64,000 bases of DNA from UBA5536 sp964592595 (GTDB lineage Bacteria; Bacteroidota; Bacteroidia; Bacteroidales; F082), in assembly GCA_964592595.1 (NCBI GenBank), contig CAZQFH010000015.1, positions 14,023 to 78,022 of the forward strand, in the 5' to 3' direction. The notes beneath the pieces are model-generated. The model saw only the letters and a list, made by a program, of their open reading frames with translations, ran no database searches and had not been told where the DNA came from. Each line of letters begins with the position of its first letter. Position 1 is the first letter of the stretch. This document shows, one piece after another, positions 1-7,575 of this stretch. The translations under genes and the position numbers were made by a program.

Positions 1-95
1 GCTTGTTCGCGCTGCAATTGCCTCATCAACTGAAAAGGCAAGACCATGGAAAACAGCATTACTAATCCAAATATAAATGTTACAAGCTTTGACAC
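1..95 (-). CDS. Partial N-terminus of a probable exported protein
   Basis: An open frame leaves the left edge of the window on the minus strand. Read from a GTG at position 95 or an ATG at 59, its first residues are basic and then strongly hydrophobic (VTFIFGLVMLFSMVLPF), which looks like a signal peptide or membrane anchor. TAnnTTTG-type -7 boxes lie upstream at 100-107 and 149-156 on the same strand, so transcription away from the LacI gene is plausible. Only about 30 residues are visible and no family can be assigned. A gene divergent from a LacI regulator could belong to the same nutrient locus, but that is inference. Confidence 0.3.
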   Translation of the reverse strand, partial: MSKLVTFIFGLVMLFSMVLPFQLMRQLQREQ

Positions 96-248
96 AGCGC
101 AAAAATAACGAGTATTCCTGTTAGTTCAGATTTTTCTTCTTCCATTTGCAAAAGTATTCAGTTTTTTACAAGCTTTTGAATTGCAAAACGCTTGACTGAG
201 TGGCAAAAGCATAAGATTTAAAGAAAGTAATAATCTGCTAATAAATAA

Positions 249-280
249 TTTGCATTTTTTACTAAAACGATTTAGTTTTG
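249..280 (+). promoter_or_regulatory. Candidate promoter of the LacI-susCD operon
   Basis: TTTG at 249-252 and TAGTTTTG at 273-280 are 20 bp apart and fit the Bacteroidota -33/-7 consensus (TTTG, TAnnTTTG). The -7 box ends only 5 bp before the preferred ATG at 286, so the transcript would be almost leaderless. Confidence 0.4.
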
Positions 281-285
281 CTGTT

Positions 286-1317
286 ATGAAAACCAGAAAA
301 GTCACTTTATCTTCTATCGCACATGACTTAAATGTATCAAAAACACTGGTTTCAGTTGTGCTAAACGGAAAGGCGGATGCCCTCAATATTAATAAAGAAA
401 CCCAAAAACGCGTAATAGCAAGGGCCAACGAACTCAATTACAAACCCAATCAAGTGGCCAGGGGATTGCGTATGGGTCAAACTTCTACCTTAGGATTAAT
501 CGTAGCTGATATTTCTAATCCATTTTATGCCCGGATAACCCGAACTATTGAGCATAAAGCTGAAGCAGAAGGATATAGCCTGATAGTATGTAGCTCTGAC
601 GAAAGTGAAAACCGCGAAAAACATCTGATTAAGATGTTGCTCGACCGACAGGTTGACGGCATTATCATGACAACAACAATGCAACAGGCTGAAGTTTTGA
701 AAGAAAGTATTCCTTTGCATTTCCCATTGGTTTTATTTGACCGCTATCTTACTGGTTTCGATAGCCATTATGTTGGAGTTGACAATGAACAGGCTACGCA
801 TAATGCCGTGAAACATTTGCTCGAGTTGGGACACCGTAAAATTGGATTTTTAACACTTACTCCTAATCATATCAGCACCTTACACGACAGACAACTTGGA
901 TATTTTAAGGCTTTTGAATCAGCCAATATTCCTGTGATCAAAAAAAATTTACTTCAGCTGGATTATGTGAAGCTTAAAAGCAAAGACTACAATCAGATCA
1001 CTAAATATCTGATAGAAAATCCTGAGGTTACTGCACTTTTTACTTCAAACAATAATTTAGCGGTTGCCTGTTTGAACGCTGCAAAAGAATTAGGAAAACG
1101 TATTCCTGAAGATCTCTCCCTCATCACTTTCGATGATGTGGAATGCTTTAATTATACCGCTCCAGCCATCAGCTGCATTGCTCAGCCACTAGAAAGAATC
1201 GGCGAAGTTGCCGTAAAAATGGCTTTGCAACAGATAAAAAATAAAAGGTCTGAATCCCAAAAAGTGATACTTCAAACCGAACTTATTCATAGAGCTTCAA
1301 CATGCGCCATACATTAA
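286..1317 (+). CDS. LacI/GalR family transcriptional regulator
   Basis: This is a 343-aa DNA-binding regulator of the LacI/GalR family. The N-terminus (KVTLSSIAHDLNVSKTLVSVVLNG) is the canonical LacI helix-turn-helix plus hinge helix. It is followed by a periplasmic-binding-protein-like sugar-binding domain with the typical start GLIVADISNPFYARI and the C-terminal segment SLITFDDVECFNYTAPAISCIAQPLERIG. The frame is open back to 250, but ATG 286 matches where family members begin, so I chose it. Its 3' end overlaps the susC start by 16 nt. It is presumably co-transcribed with the susCD genes and controls them in response to a sugar or glycan-derived ligand. The ligand cannot be read from the sequence. 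Confidence 0.92.
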   Translation: MKTRKVTLSSIAHDLNVSKTLVSVVLNGKADALNINKETQKRVIARANELNYKPNQVARGLRMGQTSTLGLIVADISNPFYARITRTIEHKAEAEGYSLIVCSSDESENREKHLIKMLLDRQVDGIIMTTTMQQAEVLKESIPLHFPLVLFDRYLTGFDSHYVGVDNEQATHNAVKHLLELGHRKIGFLTLTPNHISTLHDRQLGYFKAFESANIPVIKKNLLQLDYVKLKSKDYNQITKYLIENPEVTALFTSNNNLAVACLNAAKELGKRIPEDLSLITFDDVECFNYTAPAISCIAQPLERIGEVAVKMALQQIKNKRSESQKVILQTELIHRASTCAIH

Positions 1318-4300
1318 TCCTTTTTATTTCGTTGCTGCTGGCAATATCAGCTCAGGCTCAGCAAATAGCTGAGGGCACAGTGTTTTCGGCCGCTGATGAG
1401 CAACCGATTCCCTTCGTAAATATTATCGCTCTGCCCGGAGGACAAGGCACCTCCAGCGATTTTGAAGGCAAATTCAGCATCAGATTGCAAAGTAAGGACA
1501 CACAACTCGTTTTCTCATCCGTTGGCTTTGAACAAGATACGCTGAATGTGACAGGTGAAAAAATGAAAATCTACCTCACTCCAAAAGCAGAAAAACTCGA
1601 CGAGGTGGTCGTTACAGCACTTGGGATCAAAAGAGAAAAAAAATCATTGGGATATGCCATGACGGAAGTAAAAAGTGAAGACCTCCTCAAGTCGAACGAT
1701 GTGAGTGTGATTAATAAACTAAGCGGAAAAGTGGCTGGTTTACAGATCACGGCAACCAATGGAGGGGCAGGCACATCGAGCCGCATTATCCTGAGAGGGA
1801 ATAATTCCATCACCGGCGATAATCAGGCTTTGATAGTGGTAGATGGCGTACCAATCAACAACACAACAAACAGTAATTCTGGCGGCGAATGGGGCGGCCG
1901 CGATTATGGCAATGGCATTTCCGATATCAATCCTGATGATATCGAAAGCATTTCAGTGCTGAAAGGTGCCAGTGCCTCTGCACTTTACGGATCGCAAGCC
2001 ATGGATGGTGTTATTTTAATCACTACAAAAAAAGGACAGTCGGGTCGAAAAATGGGATTGCAGTTTTCAAGCACCACTTCCATCGACAAAGCCTACATCT
2101 TGTATGATTTACAGAATACTTACGGAGCAGGCCGAAATGGTAAATTTGAAGGCGCATGGGATATGAAAGATGGCCTTCCCGCTTTTAATCCGGGCTATGA
2201 TTTTTCGAAAGGTAGCTGGGGACCAAAGATGGAAGGTCAAGAAATTATTGACTGGGACGGGAAATCAAGGAATTTTTTACCGCAACCCGATAATTACAAA
2301 GACTTTTTTGAAACAGGCATCACAACCAATAATGCTCTAAGTATTGATGGAGGCGCTAAACATATTACCTATCGCTTTTCGCTTGCCCATACCCTTACAA
2401 AAGATATCATTCCCGGATTAAGATACAACCGTACTAATGTGGGGGCAAATATCTCAGTAAATATTTTAAAGCATCTGAAAGTCAGCACTTACTTTAATTT
2501 TGTCAACAGCAAAGTTGATAATCGTCCCGGTTTGTCTGATGCCCACGACAATCCAAACAGAAATTTCATCCATATGCCCCGGCATATTCCACAAAATTCC
2601 CTGAGGGATTTTTATCAGGATGCAGCTGGCAACGAAGTAACCTGGTATCAAAACTGGAGCTGGATGACAAATCCTTACTGGAACATTGCCTACCAAAAAA
2701 ATCAAGATAGCAGAAACCGCTACTTCGGGCATATTTCGCTTGAATACGAAGCCAGCAAAAACCTGAAATTTCTTTTGCGCACCGCTCCAGATTATTCCAA
2801 GACAGATTTTTGGGCAATTGATGCCATGAAAGGACTTATTTATAGCCCCGGACGATACAGCCAGTCAGAGAGCAAACAATTACTTGTGAACACTGATTTT
2901 TTAGCAACTTACTCCAATGCCTTGAACGAAAACATAAATTACACCTTCAATCTGGGCGGAAATGCAATGATTTTCAAAGACGAAAATCTGACAGCCAATA
3001 CCGAAGGAGGTTTGGTTGAACCCTATGTGTATACGCTCGAAAACAGCCTCAATCCCATCTATTCAAGGAAATATTTGCGTGAAGCTGCTAAAAATTCGCT
3101 TTATGCTTTTGCAAGCTTTGATTACAACCGGTTTCTATACCTCGACATCACCGCACGAAACGACTGGTCATCGACCCTCCCGGCTGGCGATAACAATTTT
3201 TTCTATCCGTCCTTTAGTCTGGGTTTCGTGTTTTCTGAACTGCTGGATGAAAATCGCTGCGACAAGGAAAAATTCAGTTTTGGAAAATTACGTATGAGCT
3301 ATGCCGGTGTTGGCAATGATGCCGAGCCCTATCAACTGGAGACAACCTACGAAATCATAAATAACGAAGGCTATGGCGATATGGCATTTATCGACCGGAC
3401 AGTGCCAAATCTAAACTTGCTACCCGAATTAGTCAATTCATTCGAAGCAGGTTTAGAACTCAAATTTTTTATGGATCGCTTGGGAATTGATGCAACCTAT
3501 TACGATTCGCGATCGCATAATCAGATCACAAATATGCCTGTTTCAGCTGCTTCAGGTTATTATACAGCCATCGTCAATTCAGGTATTATTCAAAACAAAG
3601 GCTGGGAATTACAGCTGAATGCATCGCCTTTGCGCAACCGTAAATTTCAATGGGACCTCAACATAGCCTACGCAAAAAATTACTCGGAAATTATTGAACT
3701 GGCTCCCAATGTAGAACGTGCAACACTCTATGAGCACTGGCGCCTGACTGTTGAAGCCCGCCCCGGAAATCCTTATGGCGATATTGTTGGTTACGGCTTT
3801 TTGCGCGATCAAAACGGGCAAGTGCTTGTCGATAGCAGAGGAATGATCATACGCGATGAAACCCCGAAAGTTTTGGGTAATTTCACACCTGATTTCAGCC
3901 TCTCACTCAGTAGCAGTTTTCGGTATAAAAACTGGAGTTTATCCTTTTTGCTGCACAGTCAAATCGGAGGCGATATTTTCTCGGGCTCCAATATGTACGG
4001 AAATGGCTATGCCGGAAATTTTGAAACATCTCTCAATGGTCGTGAAGCCTGGTATCAATCAGAAGCCGATCGCGAAGCTGCAGGCGTTGCACCAGCCGAC
4101 TGGACTCCCACAGGAGGTTTATTGCTCGAAGGGATTTATGCTCCGGGCACTATTATAAATGGTGAAGACGTAAGCGGACAGCCCAACCAATCCTTCGTTA
4201 ATCCCTATTTGTACTATCAGAAAGTGAGCATGTGGCAGGAAGAAATTCACGAACCTTTCATTTATGATGCCAGCTTTATCAAATTACGTGAACTGAGCAT

Positions 4301-4511
4301 CCAGTACCAATTGCCGCAGTCGGTGGTGAATAATCTTCGCTTGAAAAAAGCATTTGTCGGGATATTCGCCAACAATATATGGCTGATCTACAGCAAAGTA
4401 CCAAATATTGATCCGGAATCGATGCTAACCAATGGCAACGGACAGGGTTATGAACTTTATGCCTATCCTAACAAGAGAAGTGTAGGATTTTCACTTACTA
4501 TAAATATTTAA
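1302..4511 (+). CDS. SusC/RagA-type TonB-dependent outer membrane transporter
   Basis: A 1069-aa SusC-family receptor that imports oligomers across the outer membrane using TonB energy. A signal peptide (residues 1-19, ending SAQAQ) precedes a carboxypeptidase-regulatory-like domain (about 20-105, with the GxxxSSDFEGKFSI pattern). Then come the typical DEVVVTALGIKREKKSLGYA linker, a plug domain (about 115-235, with LSGKVAGLQI, DGVPINN and LKGASASALYGSQAMDGVI) and a long beta-barrel ending in an aromatic-rich C-terminus. The length is normal for SusC. The gene overlaps the LacI gene and lies 3 bp before the SusD gene, forming the core of a polysaccharide or glycoprotein utilization operon. Confidence 0.96.
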   Translation: MRHTLILFISLLLAISAQAQQIAEGTVFSAADEQPIPFVNIIALPGGQGTSSDFEGKFSIRLQSKDTQLVFSSVGFEQDTLNVTGEKMKIYLTPKAEKLDEVVVTALGIKREKKSLGYAMTEVKSEDLLKSNDVSVINKLSGKVAGLQITATNGGAGTSSRIILRGNNSITGDNQALIVVDGVPINNTTNSNSGGEWGGRDYGNGISDINPDDIESISVLKGASASALYGSQAMDGVILITTKKGQSGRKMGLQFSSTTSIDKAYILYDLQNTYGAGRNGKFEGAWDMKDGLPAFNPGYDFSKGSWGPKMEGQEIIDWDGKSRNFLPQPDNYKDFFETGITTNNALSIDGGAKHITYRFSLAHTLTKDIIPGLRYNRTNVGANISVNILKHLKVSTYFNFVNSKVDNRPGLSDAHDNPNRNFIHMPRHIPQNSLRDFYQDAAGNEVTWYQNWSWMTNPYWNIAYQKNQDSRNRYFGHISLEYEASKNLKFLLRTAPDYSKTDFWAIDAMKGLIYSPGRYSQSESKQLLVNTDFLATYSNALNENINYTFNLGGNAMIFKDENLTANTEGGLVEPYVYTLENSLNPIYSRKYLREAAKNSLYAFASFDYNRFLYLDITARNDWSSTLPAGDNNFFYPSFSLGFVFSELLDENRCDKEKFSFGKLRMSYAGVGNDAEPYQLETTYEIINNEGYGDMAFIDRTVPNLNLLPELVNSFEAGLELKFFMDRLGIDATYYDSRSHNQITNMPVSAASGYYTAIVNSGIIQNKGWELQLNASPLRNRKFQWDLNIAYAKNYSEIIELAPNVERATLYEHWRLTVEARPGNPYGDIVGYGFLRDQNGQVLVDSRGMIIRDETPKVLGNFTPDFSLSLSSSFRYKNWSLSFLLHSQIGGDIFSGSNMYGNGYAGNFETSLNGREAWYQSEADREAAGVAPADWTPTGGLLLEGIYAPGTIINGEDVSGQPNQSFVNPYLYYQKVSMWQEEIHEPFIYDASFIKLRELSIQYQLPQSVVNNLRLKKAFVGIFANNIWLIYSKVPNIDPESMLTNGNGQGYELYAYPNKRSVGFSLTINI

Positions 4512-4514
4512 AGC

Positions 4515-6038
4515 ATGAGAATTATTTATCATATATTACTGTTATTTAGCTTGATAGTCATTTCATTCGGATGCGTAAAGGACTTGCCCGAGCTCAATTC
4601 AGATCCAAATAATTCTACCCAGGCTGATCCTGATTTATTATTCAAATATGCTGTAAAAAGAGGTATGGGTAGTTATCTTACCGCCTCGCACCTCGAATAC
4701 AATGGGCTGCATCAGTGGATGATGTATTTTGCAAACCGAGGTGGTGTGGAGCCGGGGAATGAATATCCAGCGCCCACTGGCGGCGACAGCTTTTGGAATG
4801 AAACGTATATTGATGGGATGAATAATACCGCAGTCATTATTCGCGAGGCAGAAAAGCATCCCAATTGGGTGAACAAAAAAGCAGCAGCCCTCATCTGGAA
4901 AACATTTATGATGCATCGCATCACTGACCTTTGGGGTGAAGCTCCTTATTCTGAAGCATTTAAAGGAAATCCGGAACTGGAGTTTACGCCGGTTTACGAC
5001 AGTCAGGAAATGATTTACGATCACATGCTCAGCGACCTAAAACTAGCTGCAGCATCTTTTGATTGGTCGCAGCCTTTTTTCGATGCTTCTTCTGATTTGC
5101 TCTTCGGCGGAGATATGGATGCCTGGATCAGGTTTGCCAATTCATTGCGCTTCAGGCTTGCCATCCGAATCAGCGAAGCAAAGCCAGAGCTTTTACAAAA
5201 CGTGCTTAATGAATTAACCCAAGCTTCACTGATCAGTGAAGAAGCGCACACAGCTGCTTTTCAATTCAACAGTGTTTTTAACAAACCCCTACTCGAAGCG
5301 GCAATGATTCGCTATCAGGAGGGGGAACAATATATCAATCCAAGTAAGTTTCTCACAGATATATTGCTTTCAACAAACGACCCACGAATTGTCTATTTCC
5401 TTGAAAAAACCAGCCTTTCAGATGCTTTTCCTTTTATTGATGAATACAGAGGCGTACCTAATTTGGTTGCTTACAACAGCGAAATCTGGCAAAATTACAA
5501 CCTCGATGCACAACTGGGCGATCCGCTTGGCAGTTGGGGTGATGTTTCAAGAATTGGAAGTTGGTACCTCAACAACGATCGTCCTATGCCGTTGCTTAGC
5601 TTCTCGGAGATGTGTTTTTTAAAGGCTGAAGCAGCATTGAGAGGATTGTGGCCGGGTGATCCGATGGATTTTCTTAAACAAGGAATCAATGCTCATATGA
5701 ATTATATGAACGCTTATGCAGCAGAAAGTTTAATCAGCGAGTCAGCAATCCAAAACTACATCAATACGATTAACAGCGTTGATTTACAACAAATTATCAC
5801 GCAGAAGTACCTGTTATTTGCTTATGAAAATGTATTTGAAAGTTTTGCAGAATACCGCCGAACAGGTTTTCCGGTTTTAACCAATTATGATGACAGTCCG
5901 ATCAATGCTCAAATCTTTCCGAAAAGATTGCGCTATCCTTATTCCGAATTTACCTATAACCGCGATAACTACGTGAACGCAATTGAACAACAAGGTAGTG
6001 ACAGTCAGTTAACACCACTTTGGTGGATCCTAAAATAA
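4515..6038 (+). CDS. SusD/RagB-like nutrient-binding lipoprotein
   Basis: A 507-aa outer-membrane lipoprotein that forms the substrate-capturing lid of the SusC transporter. It has a lipoprotein signal with the acylated Cys at residue 20 (IVISFGC) followed by an acidic stretch that suits surface export. The N-terminus (LNSDPNNSTQADPDLLFKYAV), the helical TPR-like body and the C-terminal SFAEYRRTGFP...PKRLRYPYSEF pattern match the SusD_like_2 branch rather than classical starch SusD. It is translated 3 bp after susC. The ligand is not evident. Confidence 0.93.
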   Translation: MRIIYHILLLFSLIVISFGCVKDLPELNSDPNNSTQADPDLLFKYAVKRGMGSYLTASHLEYNGLHQWMMYFANRGGVEPGNEYPAPTGGDSFWNETYIDGMNNTAVIIREAEKHPNWVNKKAAALIWKTFMMHRITDLWGEAPYSEAFKGNPELEFTPVYDSQEMIYDHMLSDLKLAAASFDWSQPFFDASSDLLFGGDMDAWIRFANSLRFRLAIRISEAKPELLQNVLNELTQASLISEEAHTAAFQFNSVFNKPLLEAAMIRYQEGEQYINPSKFLTDILLSTNDPRIVYFLEKTSLSDAFPFIDEYRGVPNLVAYNSEIWQNYNLDAQLGDPLGSWGDVSRIGSWYLNNDRPMPLLSFSEMCFLKAEAALRGLWPGDPMDFLKQGINAHMNYMNAYAAESLISESAIQNYINTINSVDLQQIITQKYLLFAYENVFESFAEYRRTGFPVLTNYDDSPINAQIFPKRLRYPYSEFTYNRDNYVNAIEQQGSDSQLTPLWWILK

Positions 6039-6057
6039 AACATTAAACAAATACAAT

Positions 6058-7563
6058 ATGAAAAATTTATTACTCTTTTCAGTGTTTATATTGCTTTCAT
6101 TCAGCACTATACAAGCTCAATCGGAAGCAAATAAATGCTGGTCGATTGATTACGAAACCTGGAATGCCACTGGCCAGCCCAGCTTGTACATTGACTGCGG
6201 AAATGACGAACAATTCAATCTTGGAAGCGAATTGAGTCTGGAAGTGTGGGCAAGAGCATACACCTTTGCCGAAAACCGAAAGATGATGGGTAAGATTGAA
6301 TACCATGACCCCATTGATAACGGATATGTTTTCGGATTTGAAAACCTGCATGTCTATGCCGAATATTTCAATCCTACAAAACAGGAGGTACCACGACCAG
6401 GAGATGGCCCCATGGAACCCGATTCTTCTTTTGTTCATCTGGTTACAACCTATTCCGTAAGTAGTGGAAAAATCCAAAGTTATGTGAATGGTATGCTATC
6501 CGGCGAATCAAGCATGTTTCCCAGCACCGCAATTGTAAGCAACGACCGCCCTTTCATCATTGGCAATGCTCCCTGGGACTTGTTGTCGTTTCAGTTTTAT
6601 GGCGATATGGATGAAGTAAGGGTTTGGAACAAGGCCTTGAATCAGGAAGAAATTAACGCACGAATGCACACCGAACTGAGCGGAACGGAAAATGGGTTGG
6701 TGGCTTATTATAATTTTAATGAGGCCAATGGCAGCCTGGTTCCTGATAAAAGTACCAACGAATTTGATGGCACCCTCAGCAATTCAGATCACGAAAGCAC
6801 CAGTTTTGTAATTTCCTCCGCTCCTGTTGGCAATCAAATTATGGCTGAGATGACGGACGTTAAGGCGGCCTGGTATCGCCCAACAGAAAACTACCACCGT
6901 ATCAGCACAGATAATGGACTATTGGTTATCAGCGATATACAGGAAAAAGAGTTTAGAAAATATGTGGTGGCCGGTCAAAATGGACAGTCTGGAGTCAGTA
7001 ATAATTTCGCTCCTGAAAACCCACCTGCTGGTTTCACAAGAACACAAAGGGAATGGTACATCAACTGCGCCGGAGGTGTTGGAGGAGGCTTTACTATCCT
7101 ACTCGAAGATGCCACTGCTGATGGAATCCCAGCTGATGATGATCTCAATCAATATGTATTGCTCTACCGCGAAAACACTACCGATAATTTCAGGGCTGTA
7201 ATGCGCCCCACAAAACCAGTGGCAGGCGTATTTCAATTTAATGATATTGCTTTCCGTGATGGATTTTATGCATTAGGCTTTGCTACTGAAGAATTCCCTG
7301 TGCAGGGCTGGACAGCTGTTTATGAGCATCCTTTTTCTGCCATACAAATAGGCCCAATTCCTGTTGATAATGAATTACGAATCAATAGAATACCTATGAA
7401 TACTACAATCCAAATCAGCAGTTTAAGCGGAGAATTACTTTACACACTACCTAACGAAACACAGCAAACAACTATTGATATGTCTGGTTTTGAATCCGGC
7501 ATGTATATTATTGTTTTAAAATCAGATAAAGAGAAAATTGTAAAAAAAATCATGAAATACTAA
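6058..7563 (+). CDS. Secreted LamG-domain protein with T9SS sorting domain
   Basis: A 501-aa exported protein: signal peptide (1-20, ending IQAQ), a LamG/concanavalin-type jellyroll (about 35-220, with the diagnostic DEVRVWNKALNQEEINARM and LSGTENGLVAYYNFNE segments), an unassigned middle region (about 255-410), and a C-terminal type A T9SS sorting domain (about 430-501, ending GMYIIVLKSDKEKIVKKIMKY). LamG domains commonly bind carbohydrate or protein ligands. It lies 19 bp after the SusD gene and 12 bp before the PNGase F-like gene, so it is probably a surface glycan-binding accessory of the same operon. No catalytic motif was recognised in the middle region. Confidence 0.85.
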   Translation: MKNLLLFSVFILLSFSTIQAQSEANKCWSIDYETWNATGQPSLYIDCGNDEQFNLGSELSLEVWARAYTFAENRKMMGKIEYHDPIDNGYVFGFENLHVYAEYFNPTKQEVPRPGDGPMEPDSSFVHLVTTYSVSSGKIQSYVNGMLSGESSMFPSTAIVSNDRPFIIGNAPWDLLSFQFYGDMDEVRVWNKALNQEEINARMHTELSGTENGLVAYYNFNEANGSLVPDKSTNEFDGTLSNSDHESTSFVISSAPVGNQIMAEMTDVKAAWYRPTENYHRISTDNGLLVISDIQEKEFRKYVVAGQNGQSGVSNNFAPENPPAGFTRTQREWYINCAGGVGGGFTILLEDATADGIPADDDLNQYVLLYRENTTDNFRAVMRPTKPVAGVFQFNDIAFRDGFYALGFATEEFPVQGWTAVYEHPFSAIQIGPIPVDNELRINRIPMNTTIQISSLSGELLYTLPNETQQTTIDMSGFESGMYIIVLKSDKEKIVKKIMKY

Positions 7564-7575
7564 ACCATTAATCTT

